In this document: positions 15,746 to 24,468 of the stretch, piece after piece
How positions within the stretch are numbered: position 1 is the stretch's first letter
How the letters are laid out: every line of letters begins with the position of its first letter
Assembly (NCBI GenBank): GCA_028820635.1
Contig: JAPPIG010000084.1
Location: forward strand, 186,001-250,000
DNA length: 64,000 bases
DNA from: Candidatus Poribacteria bacterium
GTDB lineage: Bacteria; Poribacteria; WGA-4E; WGA-3G
Reading direction: 5' to 3'
Notes under the pieces: model-generated
Databases searched by the model: none
The model's input: the letters and a program-made list of their open reading frames with translations, nothing else
Told to the model about the DNA's origin: nothing
Program-made: the position numbers and the translations under genes

Positions 15746-17062
15746 ATGCGCCATCAAAGACTTCCTACCAGACAAAAACGTACTAAAACGCAAAGATGCC
15801 GCACATGCCGTTCCGGTAGTGGTAAGCGTGCATGTCCTGCGCTCAGCGGCATGATAATTTGCCCAGAATGTTGTAGTGCTAAACGGGCAAAAATCCCTGG
15901 ATGCGACCACCGTTGTAAATACTACAGTCCGCTCATTGTAAGAAGCCGAAAAGTTGCCCCGCCTGAATATCCGATCCATCTTTGCCTTGTAAGTCGTTCA
16001 CGAGATACCGGCATGCTTATTGTCGTCGGCACCCGCAAACGGCCTGATGGAAATTTAAAAGCCATGTTTCTTCTCTTAGACCTCTGGAAGAAAGGGGTCC
16101 GAGACTGCTTTTACGATGCAAACCTTTCTGAAAAACAGTTTGAACGCGCATGTCAACGGTTCGGAAATAGTTATGCCGAACCAGAACAAGCACTCCCAGA
16201 AAAAGAAAAAGAAGAAGAAACTGAGCAAGAAGAGAAAAATACAAGGCAGGAATTGGTTCGTGTCCCAAGAAACACACTCATCATTGAAGCCGAAACTGCG
16301 ATACATTTTGATAATGGTGTGACGATTGTAGATGAGCCAGAAGCCTCTAACGGCAAAGCCATTGATAGTGCAGAAAGGGCACGCAGTATTTATGAAGTCT
16401 ATATCCCGAAAACTGGCAAATGGTACGTATGGATTCGTGCCTATTATAAGTACAGCGAAGATTCCTATTGGATCGGTATTGAAGATGTAGAACCGAATCC
16501 TTGGGATGAACAGGGCGGTCCGAATGCAATCAAAATTTGGGCAGTTCCCGGTGACGACTCCAAATGGAATCGTTGGTTATGGGATACTTCAACACACCCA
16601 CTCGGCAAGTCAATCCCCGGTTACTTTGATATTAAACGTAGAGGCTATTACCGCGTCTGGACAAAAGGTAGAGAATCAGGCACAAAGTTAGACCAAATTT
16701 TACTGACACGTTCACGTCGATTCAACCCAGAAACCGCTTCCGAAGGTAAACCGATCCCCCTTCACACAGAACCTCACCCATATCTACCAGCAACCTTTGA
16801 AGAATGTCAAAAATTAATTCGCCAGGCAGTAGAAATATCAAAAGCTGTTGAGACTGAATTTCCATGGGAATTCAAATACTGGCTTCATGACATCTGGGGG
16901 GATATCAGAAAATTTCCTGAACCCGAAGGTTCACTCTATAAGTGCCAAAAATGTGATGCAGATTTGCCGGACCAAGCAGTTGATCTCATAAAACAACACG
17001 CCCATTCTGACGACATCCAATTCTATATCTTGTGCAGGAAATGTGGTGGTGAATTTGATTAA
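15746..17062 (+). CDS. Zinc-ribbon protein with carbohydrate-binding-like domain
   Basis: 438 aa; whole-protein family not recognised. N terminus is basic with a Cys cluster (CRTCRSGSGKRACP, CPECC, CDHRCKYY; residues about 18-60). A middle domain (LCLVSRSRDTGMLIVVGTRK ... LLDLWKKGVRDCFYD) is cytoplasmic-looking. After a Glu/Lys linker (EKEKEEETEQEEKN) comes a beta-rich region (about 175-335: LIIEAETAIHFDNGVTIVDE, GKWYVWIRAYYK) like carbohydrate-binding modules of sugar hydrolases. The C terminus is a second zinc ribbon, CQKCD ... CRKCG. No signal peptide, which is odd for a carbohydrate-binding module. Its 3' end overlaps the next start by 20 bases. Confidence 0.75.
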   Translation: MRHQRLPTRQKRTKTQRCRTCRSGSGKRACPALSGMIICPECCSAKRAKIPGCDHRCKYYSPLIVRSRKVAPPEYPIHLCLVSRSRDTGMLIVVGTRKRPDGNLKAMFLLLDLWKKGVRDCFYDANLSEKQFERACQRFGNSYAEPEQALPEKEKEEETEQEEKNTRQELVRVPRNTLIIEAETAIHFDNGVTIVDEPEASNGKAIDSAERARSIYEVYIPKTGKWYVWIRAYYKYSEDSYWIGIEDVEPNPWDEQGGPNAIKIWAVPGDDSKWNRWLWDTSTHPLGKSIPGYFDIKRRGYYRVWTKGRESGTKLDQILLTRSRRFNPETASEGKPIPLHTEPHPYLPATFEECQKLIRQAVEISKAVETEFPWEFKYWLHDIWGDIRKFPEPEGSLYKCQKCDADLPDQAVDLIKQHAHSDDIQFYILCRKCGGEFD

Positions 17063-19223
17063 AAAAACGCCTGCATTTCTGATTTTCTGCTTGGCATATC
17101 TTCTCGCGTTCACCATTTCCAGCCTCGCTGCTCCACCGAATCCCTATCTCTATTTTCACACCGATCCGGTTACCGGAAAATTAACGCCGAAATCCACCTC
17201 TGGGCAAAATTCTGAACTCAGTATTTCAAAATATTTACAAGCGTTAGATGGGTGCTGCTTTGCCAAAGAACAAGGAGTTTTACAACCAGACGGTATTGAA
17301 TATGTCCTTGCTCTCAAAATTGATTTCAGCGACCAACCGGGTAAAAGAACGAGTGCTGAATTCAATGAATATCTGTTTGCTGAAACAGGGGTATCCTTAA
17401 AGACCTACTTCCGTGAAAATTCTTACGGACAGATGGATGTGCAGCCGGGTCCTGTTGAGGGTGTTCTGCCCGCAGGCAACGAATGGATTCGCGCGCAGAA
17501 AACAATGCGTTATTACGGAGAAGGAACAAGGCATGTGCCGCGTTATCGGGAACTAATTGGCGAGGCGTGCCGTGCCGTGGATGCAACCGTCGATTTTTCA
17601 AAGTACGATCGCGACAAAGATGGAGTCGTTGATCATCTTTTTATAATTCATGCGGGAAATGACGAGGCATCTACTGGTATAGTTGACGATATTTGGTCAA
17701 TCTTAACACCAAATGTCAACATCATCGTTGATGGTGTCCGAGTTGATACTGCAATCGTTATCGCTGAAGAACCAGATTTTGATAAACCTCACTTAGGTAT
17801 TTACTTTCATGAATTCTTCCACAACTTTGGTGCGCCAGATGTGTACGGCTTAAACTTCACAGATGCCCGTGACCACAAGTGGGGATTAATGGGAGCGTTT
17901 GGTCCGTATCAAGGTCCAGAAGTCTTCGGTATAGGAAACGGATTAGCACCCAGTCATATTATCGGTTATCTGAAATGGGACTTTGACGCGCGTCCCGAAA
18001 ACGGCCGCCTCGGTTGGATTAAACCCATTAACATCACACAAAGCGGTCAGGTATCTGTTCCTGCATTTGAACTATCACCTAAAGCAGATAAACTTTTCAA
18101 AATTGATATTCCATACACACGTGATTCGCATCTCTCTATTGATAGTGAATCTTTATTGCCTACCGCTGCGACTAACAGAGAATTTTTTCTGATCGAAAAT
18201 CGTCATAAAGCCTCTGGTGCTACTTTTGACACCTATCTACCCGAATCTGGTATTCTCATTTGGCACATTGATGAGACGCGGGTACGTCCCCTTGGTAGTT
18301 ACGATGCTGGGCAACAGATTTGGCTTGAAGACCCAAACGATCCTGAACACCTCGGTATCCGACCTGATGATCCCGGTTTTATAGATATTCAAACTATCAC
18401 TGAAGGTGCAGCCTATTCTGCAGATGATAACCAAACTGCCTTTACCCCTGGAACTTTGCCTAACAGTAGCGCGAACAATGGGACACCTTCTGGCATATCT
18501 ATTACTAATATCAGTCATGAAGGTTTGGTCATGAAGATGCTCGTTTCATTTGGTGATACCTATGAACCAAACGATACCATAGAAACAGCATTCCCAATTT
18601 TCTACGGTCAACCTTATTATTCCTTTTTATACGATGCTTCTGATACCCAAGATTACTATAAAATTGAGACTGCTGGCGGCATAACAATTCGCGCTACGTT
18701 ATCAGAAATCCCTCTGAACCAAAATTACCGTTTATCCCTTTTGACAGCGACAAGAGAGACGTTAGCAATAGGTGAAAAGGCAACTGATCTACTCGGTTAC
18801 CAAATTCTTTACCAACCTACTACTCAACAGACGCTATACCTGACGGTAACATCCGATGGTGGATTTAGCAGCGTTGCATCATACAAATTGTTGGTGGAAC
18901 AGGTAGATCCTGAATCTTTTGCCCTCACCCAAACCCGAGTTTATCCAAATCCTTTTCGGGCATCTGCCTCGGGAATGACGTTTGCATACCAACTCTCTGC
19001 CTCCCAGTCCGCAGACACCGTGTCCCTTGAAATCTATACGATTAAAGGAGAAAAGGTCTATAGCAAAAGACATGAAGATGTGTCTGCCCCTGGAAAATTC
19101 CATTGGAATGGCTCAAACCTTCACGGAAACTCGCTTGCTCCCGGCACCTATATTTACCATATTGCTGCAACTCAAGCAGATTCAGTTGTCCGAGAATTTG
19201 GCAAATTTAGTATCATTAAATAA
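17043..19223 (+). CDS. Secreted M6-type (immune inhibitor A-like) metalloprotease
   Basis: 726 aa. Signal peptide (PAFLIFCLAYLLAFTISSLA). The zinc motif HEFFHNFGAPD (His256, His260) with third ligand in the HExxHxxGxxD arrangement, and a preceding DKDGVVDHLFIIHAG calcium/active-site region, are typical of M6 proteases. A PPC-like domain follows (DTYEPNDTIETAFPI ... about residues 505-620), then a C-terminal FlgD-like/Por-sorting-type domain (RVYPNPFRAS ... LAPGTYIYHIAATQ). Three consecutive GTG codons (17043, 17046, 17049) could start it, inside the previous gene and behind AGGAA, so translation is coupled to that gene. Acts outside the cell or at its surface; substrate proteins unknown. Confidence 0.9.
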   Translation: MVVNLIKKTPAFLIFCLAYLLAFTISSLAAPPNPYLYFHTDPVTGKLTPKSTSGQNSELSISKYLQALDGCCFAKEQGVLQPDGIEYVLALKIDFSDQPGKRTSAEFNEYLFAETGVSLKTYFRENSYGQMDVQPGPVEGVLPAGNEWIRAQKTMRYYGEGTRHVPRYRELIGEACRAVDATVDFSKYDRDKDGVVDHLFIIHAGNDEASTGIVDDIWSILTPNVNIIVDGVRVDTAIVIAEEPDFDKPHLGIYFHEFFHNFGAPDVYGLNFTDARDHKWGLMGAFGPYQGPEVFGIGNGLAPSHIIGYLKWDFDARPENGRLGWIKPINITQSGQVSVPAFELSPKADKLFKIDIPYTRDSHLSIDSESLLPTAATNREFFLIENRHKASGATFDTYLPESGILIWHIDETRVRPLGSYDAGQQIWLEDPNDPEHLGIRPDDPGFIDIQTITEGAAYSADDNQTAFTPGTLPNSSANNGTPSGISITNISHEGLVMKMLVSFGDTYEPNDTIETAFPIFYGQPYYSFLYDASDTQDYYKIETAGGITIRATLSEIPLNQNYRLSLLTATRETLAIGEKATDLLGYQILYQPTTQQTLYLTVTSDGGFSSVASYKLLVEQVDPESFALTQTRVYPNPFRASASGMTFAYQLSASQSADTVSLEIYTIKGEKVYSKRHEDVSAPGKFHWNGSNLHGNSLAPGTYIYHIAATQADSVVREFGKFSIIK

Positions 19224-19261
19224 TTTATAATCTTTGATCGTGTCCTCCCTAATTAATCGTC

Positions 19262-19356
19262 AAGCCATTCAATTCTCCTATGATTTCTTTCTTTCTTTGA
19301 AACATCTTTCTGTAGAAACGACCCGCTGATTCGCCGGACACGACCATGTCCAAATA
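19262..19356 (+). repeat. CATTCAATTCTCC / GTAGAAACGAC repeat, copy 3
   Basis: GCCATTCAATTCTCCTATGA, TTTCTTTGAAACATCTTTCTG, then GTAGAAACGACCCGCTGATTC, a decayed version of the blocks at 2467 and 60003. Confidence 0.5.
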
Positions 19357-19406
19357 TTAAGAAATATACAAAAACTGAATGGCTTTGATAAAATCGTATT
19401 ATGTTG

Positions 19407-19435
19407 TTGACGAAAAAATGTAGGTATGGTATCTT
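19407..19435 (+). promoter_or_regulatory. Sigma70 promoter of the lipoprotein gene
   Basis: TTGACG (19407-19412), 17-nt spacer, TATCTT (19430-19435). It lies inside the 5' open frame, supporting the downstream start at 19509. Confidence 0.6.
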
Positions 19436-19508
19436 AGAGTTACGTTTTATGACAACAACTATATTAAGTTGCCATTCTCAAATGGTAGACAAGGAGGCAA
19501 TTTTATTT

Positions 19509-20651
19509 ATGAAATGGTTCAATAAGCAAACAAGATCTTGCGAGAATGCGCTGAGATATGTAGGGAGGAGTTCATGCCGAAGCAAACGGATTAAGGTGCA
19601 GCAAGTAAGATTGACACTGCTGAATCTGGGGATGCTCTTTTTGTTAGGATTTGTCGTGTCAGGTTGTGGTCAATCCTTAGCAAGTTTAGCTCCAATTCAA
19701 CCAGTGGATAACATCGCAAGTGCGTTAATGGAAAAAGACCAGAATCCTTCCGCAGATGTGGTTGTTCCAGCAATTCCTTCCGAAAACCTTGCCAAACCTG
19801 TTTTAGATAAGCATGGGCTGCAAACAGTCGGTTTTCGCTTTGTCAAGGTGCCCGATACAAACCTTAAGGCGTTAACGTATATTTTTGCTTTCCCAGAGTA
19901 TGCACATTCTATTGATGATTGGAATAATTTTTTGACAGATTGGGCAGGAGTCCAACCGCAGATTGAATTGCCCACGGCAAATGAAAACAGGAAGATCGTA
20001 GATGCGTTGCTTGCCTCAGATCATCCGCAGGCTTTTGATATACAAGCGAGGCAGCCAATCCTCACCAAAACACGAGATGGAATTACAGTCTCTATCTGTT
20101 ATTGGCGCAGAGCTGATTTGGATCGAAAGTATAATCGTGGTAACGCTTCATCTCCCTTCTACGAAAACGCCGCAGCTGGACACCAAGGCGACAATACGGA
20201 CGTGTACTATGTGAAGATTACCAACAATCGCAGTGAACACATCATTTTTGATGTAAAAAAATGCAGTGTAGCTGACCAAGGTGAAAACGTCTATCCAGGA
20301 CTCGACTTTGAGGATTTAAAGGTACGGTTCACCTATGATATACGTTCTTCTGGACTTTATATTACAAATGGGCTTGAAAATGCGCGCAAGATTTTACTTG
20401 AAAAGCGAATGCCTGTTGTTGAAAAACAGGTTGGGGCACATCGTGTCGGTGTGAAACCTGGTGAGAGTGCGGAGGGGTTTGTTCCATTCACACAAGTGAA
20501 ACGAAATGCCGTTGACCTCAGTGTGATTGTGCCAATTGAAAAAGCACCACCCCCTGAAGGCGCACAGCGTTATCAGACAATAGAATTTAAGTTTCCATTT
20601 ACACATGACAGAGGCATTCGGAATGCCCAACCTGCCCCGCAACGTTATTAA
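19509..20651 (+). CDS. Putative lipoprotein of unknown function
   Basis: 380 aa from ATG 19509 (AAGGAGG 11 bases upstream; promoter just before). An unusually long basic N terminus (about 35 residues) precedes the hydrophobic segment LGMLFLLGFVVSGC with a lipobox VSGC at about residues 53-56, so export depends on an internal-looking signal. The mature part has no family I know; DVYYVKITNNRSEHIIFDVKKC and VGVKPGESAEGFVPF look like an immunoglobulin-like beta-sandwich that stabilises surface proteins. Possibly a later start gives a shorter signal peptide, but I see no better ribosome-binding site. Confidence 0.68.
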   Translation: MKWFNKQTRSCENALRYVGRSSCRSKRIKVQQVRLTLLNLGMLFLLGFVVSGCGQSLASLAPIQPVDNIASALMEKDQNPSADVVVPAIPSENLAKPVLDKHGLQTVGFRFVKVPDTNLKALTYIFAFPEYAHSIDDWNNFLTDWAGVQPQIELPTANENRKIVDALLASDHPQAFDIQARQPILTKTRDGITVSICYWRRADLDRKYNRGNASSPFYENAAAGHQGDNTDVYYVKITNNRSEHIIFDVKKCSVADQGENVYPGLDFEDLKVRFTYDIRSSGLYITNGLENARKILLEKRMPVVEKQVGAHRVGVKPGESAEGFVPFTQVKRNAVDLSVIVPIEKAPPPEGAQRYQTIEFKFPFTHDRGIRNAQPAPQRY

Positions 20652-20687
20652 GAATGCGAAAGGAGCGTTTTTAGTAAATTATGTAAA

Positions 20688-20787
20688 TAAGTTTACATAT
20701 CTTCTGTAGGAGCGATCTCCGAATCGCGACGAAACCCCTAATAGTCGGGAATCGGAGTTCCCTCCTACAGATCAGGTGTAAAGTTAA
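20688..20787. mobile_element. MITE-like element 3 enclosing a REP pair
   Basis: Outer arms ATAAGTTTACATAT (20688) and AGGTGTAAAGTTAAT (20773) resemble the ends of element 1 (TTAACTTTACACCTAT). Inside, TGTAGGAGCGATCTCCGAATCGCGAC faces its reverse complement (GTCGGGAATCGGAG..CTCCTACA), forming one large hairpin. Confidence 0.55.
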
Positions 20788-20880
20788 TTGTAGAATCCAC
20801 TATAGTATTTGGTGGGTAATCCATCTACCAAGAATGTTCACATATTTTAGATTTACTATAAATGCTTTTTTCTTAACCGC

Positions 20881-20920
20881 AAAGGCGTTCGGTGTGGTTA
20901 CCTGCACCGAATGCCTTTTT
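20881..20920. terminator. Rho-independent terminator between convergent genes
   Basis: AAAGGCGTTCGGTG / CACCGAATGCCTTT stem with a TGGTTACCTG loop and a T-run. Works for the lipoprotein gene (+); A-run on the other side may let it serve dinG (-) too. Confidence 0.85.
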
Positions 20921-20932
20921 AATTGTAGAAAA

Positions 20933-22915
20933 TCAGGCTACAATATCACAACGCGGAAGAGAATCCAAAAATAGTTTACCGTAGCTGCGGGTTCTGATAC
21001 GTGAATCCAGAATTACTACGATGCCCTGATCAGTCTGCGTACGGATAAGCCGTCCGAATCCTTGTTTAAGCCGGAGTATCGCTTCGGGTAAACTAAATTC
21101 CAAGAAGTCATTTCCACCTTGTTCCTTAATCTGTTTGACGCGTGCTTCCATGACCGGATGTGTTGGCACTTCAAACGGAAGTTTTGTGATCACCACGTTA
21201 CTCAGTGCTTCACCCCGCACATCAACGCCTTCCCAGAAACTGGAAGTCCCAAACAACACAGAATTTGTATCCTCACGGAACGCCTGTAACATATCTGTCC
21301 GCGAAAGTTCGCCTCCCTGTTTAAAAGCATCAATACCGATTTCGGCAAGATAAGGAGCGACCTCCTCATAAACTTCATCCATCATTTTATAACTGGTAAA
21401 CAATACAAATGCTTTACCGTGCGTCAATTTAAGATAGTGTTTAATTTCACGAATAGCAGCAGGGATAAATTCAGAACTATTTGGATCCGGCATCGGACTT
21501 GGAATATGTATTTTTACCTGTTCCTTAAAGTTGAATGGGGAATGTACAAGCAATTCCCTACACTCATTTAAACCGATTCGCTTTTTAAAGTAATCGAAAT
21601 TGCGATTAGTTGCAAGTGTCGCGCTTGTCATCACAACACTCTCTTTAACATCAAAGAGATTTTCTCGTAACATCTGACTGACGTTTATAGGTGTAGCGTT
21701 GAGGAGAATGCGGGATGTTCGTCCCCACCTTGAAGTTTCTATCCAGTAAATATAATCAGGTTCAGGCTGCCGAATCATTAAGTCCAATTCCTCTCGCATC
21801 CTTTTACACTGGTTGTAGTATGATGCCAACTCCTGTTCATCGTCATCTGTTGTGGCATTATCGTGTAATTGTTTAAGTGTCTTTTCAATGTGCGACAAAG
21901 GAATATCTAATACATTTCCCTTTGCAAAAACTTCAGCAACACTGTTTTCATCAATACGTTTTGTCGTAGTATACCCATCTATATCTGCAAGATACGATGC
22001 GATGGTCTCAAAAAATAAGTTTGCTTGTTCACGTGCTTCATCAACTGCATCAATGAGATCTGTTGAGTTAAATCGGGTTGCTGTTCCACTTTCATTTTTC
22101 TGGTTATGAAGCGAATCTAAGAACCATCTGATTCTGGTGTTGCTGATTTCAAGACTGGCATGGTGTGTTGCTGTGGCTTCAAGATGATGTGCTTCATCAA
22201 TAATTAGGTAGTCATAATCAGGAAGAATCCCAACTGAAGGGTCAGTCTGTCGAATTGCTAAATCACTAAAGAGAAGATGATGGTTAACGATGAGCAGGTC
22301 CGCTTCATGCATTTCGTTCCGCGCCTTGAAGTAGAAACATACATCATAGGTAGGACATTTACGACCAAGACAGTTATCACGATCAGATGCAACTTTATCC
22401 CAGATATTGGACATAGGTTGTATTGGTAAGTCGGCACGACTTCCATCGTCAGTCGTTTCCACCCACTCAATAATCTTCTGGACTTGCTCAACCTCTTCCA
22501 TTGTATCAAATAACGCTTGTTCGTAATTGAGTAGGCTCTCCAAACGCCGCCGTGATAGGTAGTTCCGCCGTCCTTTCGCAAGCACCGCCTTGAAATCACG
22601 AGGGAGAACGCTATGCAAAAATGGAATATCTTTGGTAACGAGCTGTTCTTGCAAACTGATAGTATTGGTTGATATGACGACTGTCTGATCTGTTTTAAGT
22701 GCAAGCGAAACAGCTGGGATAAGATACGCAAAACTTTTTCCGACACCAGTTCCGGCTTCAACAATCAGATGTTCGGATGCAGCGAAAGAGCGAGCAACCG
22801 CATTTGCCATGTGAAGCTGCTCCTCACGAAATTCATATCCGCGTAGATGTTCCGAGATAATACCACCAGGGCTAAAAATGTCTCTGAGAGTCAGCGTTTT
22901 TGGTGTTTGCGTCAT
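20933..22915 (-). CDS. dinG: DinG/XPD-type ATP-dependent DNA helicase
   Basis: 660 aa superfamily 2 helicase, predicted 5'-3' unwinding in repair or R-loop removal. Walker A GTGVGKS (residues 55-61), DEAH box in LIIDEAHHLEAT, motif III SATLATN, C-terminal GTSSFWEGVDVRGEAL and QGFGRLIRTQTDQG. The Fe-S region keeps three cysteines (NCLGRKCPTYDVC), but the position expected to hold the first one is Ser (NYLSRRRLE, codon TCA). A three-Cys cluster may be unstable or absent. ATG 22915 has only weak GGGAA upstream. Signals no partner; HtrA gene lies 76 bases upstream on the same strand. Confidence 0.9.
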   Translation of the reverse strand: MTQTPKTLTLRDIFSPGGIISEHLRGYEFREEQLHMANAVARSFAASEHLIVEAGTGVGKSFAYLIPAVSLALKTDQTVVISTNTISLQEQLVTKDIPFLHSVLPRDFKAVLAKGRRNYLSRRRLESLLNYEQALFDTMEEVEQVQKIIEWVETTDDGSRADLPIQPMSNIWDKVASDRDNCLGRKCPTYDVCFYFKARNEMHEADLLIVNHHLLFSDLAIRQTDPSVGILPDYDYLIIDEAHHLEATATHHASLEISNTRIRWFLDSLHNQKNESGTATRFNSTDLIDAVDEAREQANLFFETIASYLADIDGYTTTKRIDENSVAEVFAKGNVLDIPLSHIEKTLKQLHDNATTDDDEQELASYYNQCKRMREELDLMIRQPEPDYIYWIETSRWGRTSRILLNATPINVSQMLRENLFDVKESVVMTSATLATNRNFDYFKKRIGLNECRELLVHSPFNFKEQVKIHIPSPMPDPNSSEFIPAAIREIKHYLKLTHGKAFVLFTSYKMMDEVYEEVAPYLAEIGIDAFKQGGELSRTDMLQAFREDTNSVLFGTSSFWEGVDVRGEALSNVVITKLPFEVPTHPVMEARVKQIKEQGGNDFLEFSLPEAILRLKQGFGRLIRTQTDQGIVVILDSRIRTRSYGKLFLDSLPRCDIVA

Positions 22916-22991
22916 GAGTTCCCATTACATTGTTATGCATGTTGATTTCAATTGAAGGGAAGGAATGGATAGAAGACTGTTTTCTCAATAA

Positions 22992-24323
22992 CTATTTTTG
23001 TAAATGCACTGTTAATTCTTCTTTGCCATGGCTACTTTTAATATCTATAATAAGTTCCAGAGCATCTTTTTGAGTCTGAAGTAATGCCTCAAGAGCCTGC
23101 ACATCGTTAATTTCTTTTCCATTAATTGCAAGAATAAGCGCGCCGCGTGGAATTTTTGCATTGAACCCCGGCGCGTTTTCCTTAACCCTTTCAACGATTA
23201 CACCCTGATCATTATCTGTTAGGTAGGTGTATCTCTGAGAATCGCCCTTGTCTAATTTCCGCACTGCTAACCCAAGCATTCTCCATGAAACAGATTCACT
23301 CTCAAAAGGTAATCCCGACCTTTCCGGTGGCATCTCAACAATAGTTACACTGAATGTTCTTTGCTGCCCACGCCGTAACACCTTGATCACAGATTCTTTG
23401 CCAATCTGTGATTCCGCAATGAGCATCTGAAATTCAAGGGACTTTTTCACTTTTTTTCCATTGTATTCAGTTATAATGTCATGTCGTCTTAGACCTGCTT
23501 TGTCAGCAGGTGTGTTCAACCCTACTCTTCGGATGAGAATACCTTTTGGGGCCTCGCGCATTTCAATGCCGAGAAAACCGCGAATTATTTTACCGTTTGC
23601 AATCAGTTGATCGCCAATTGTGTTAACAAGGTTACTGGGAATAGCAAATCCTGCTCCTGCTCTCGCCGGAGCAGGAGTGTTTTCAACCTTTCGTATTAAG
23701 GCATTGATGCCGATAACTTCTCCATAGATATTGAGCAAAGGCCCACCACTGCTACCGGTATTGATCCATGCATCCGTCTGAATGAAGTTTTGGTATAGAA
23801 CAACGCGTAATCCACCAAGAACAGAACGACCTTTGCCGCTCACAACACCAGTCGTTACGGTATAATCAAGTTGGAAAGGGTTACCAATTGCAATGGCAAA
23901 TTGACCTACCCGAACCTTCTCTGAATCTGCCAATGGCAGAGTTGGGAACTCTTGATTTCCATCAACCTTTAGGACAGCAATATCTGTGTTAATATCCGTT
24001 CCGACTAATTTTGCATCAAGTGTGCTACCGTCTAATAACCTTACATTGAGATTTTCTGCGCCGTGGACGATGTGGTCATTTGTTAAAATATGACCGTCTT
24101 GTCGAAAAAAGAACCCAGAACCCCATCGAGGATTATTCCATTTAGAGTTTCTTGCCAAAATACCTACAATAGCCGGCTTGCTTGTAGCAGCAATATCAAC
24201 AAATGCGTTTTCAATGGAACTCAGCAACTCCAAATTGCTCGGTTGTTTGGGGCCATAGGCACACGAAGAGAAAATTAGGACGAAAATGAGAAGAACACAC
24301 CACGAATAACTCTTTTTTTCCAT
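22992..24323 (-). CDS. HtrA/DegP-like serine protease, lipoprotein form
   Basis: 443 aa. Signal peptide with lipobox FSSC (residues 18-21), so probably anchored in a membrane facing the periplasm. Trypsin-like core with complete triad: His in LTNDHIVHGA, Asp in NTDIAVLKV, Ser in TGSSGGPLLN. Two PDZ domains: about 240-325 (GFLGIEMREAPKGILIRRV) and 340-440 (LGLAVRKLDKGD ... GALILAINGKEI). Degrades or chaperones misfolded envelope proteins in the family. Preceded by AAAGGG. It is a tandem paralogue of the next gene, with which it shares layout but not the lipobox. Confidence 0.93.
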   Translation of the reverse strand: MEKKSYSWCVLLIFVLIFSSCAYGPKQPSNLELLSSIENAFVDIAATSKPAIVGILARNSKWNNPRWGSGFFFRQDGHILTNDHIVHGAENLNVRLLDGSTLDAKLVGTDINTDIAVLKVDGNQEFPTLPLADSEKVRVGQFAIAIGNPFQLDYTVTTGVVSGKGRSVLGGLRVVLYQNFIQTDAWINTGSSGGPLLNIYGEVIGINALIRKVENTPAPARAGAGFAIPSNLVNTIGDQLIANGKIIRGFLGIEMREAPKGILIRRVGLNTPADKAGLRRHDIITEYNGKKVKKSLEFQMLIAESQIGKESVIKVLRRGQQRTFSVTIVEMPPERSGLPFESESVSWRMLGLAVRKLDKGDSQRYTYLTDNDQGVIVERVKENAPGFNAKIPRGALILAINGKEINDVQALEALLQTQKDALELIIDIKSSHGKEELTVHLQK

Positions 24324-24426
24324 AAAAAATCCCTTTAGATAACTCTATCAAGATTATACCAAATTTTGCATTTTAAAGTGAGATTTAAGAATGGACAACT
24401 ACAAAGAAGCATGCAGTATAATGTGT

Positions 24427-24462
24427 ACGGGAGTCAGATATATGAGACTTACTGACACCCGT
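24427..24462 (-). terminator. Possible terminator hairpin after the second HtrA gene
   Basis: ACGGGAGTCAG (24427-24437) pairs with CTGACACCCGT (24452-24462) at 10 of 11 positions. No T-run follows, so it may instead be an attenuating or mRNA-stabilising hairpin between the two htrA paralogues. Confidence 0.4.
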
Positions 24463-24468
24463 TATAGG

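Noticed and set aside
24427-24462. Certain rho-independent terminator after the second htrA gene
   Set aside because: The hairpin is good but lacks a T-run; kept only as a low-confidence feature.
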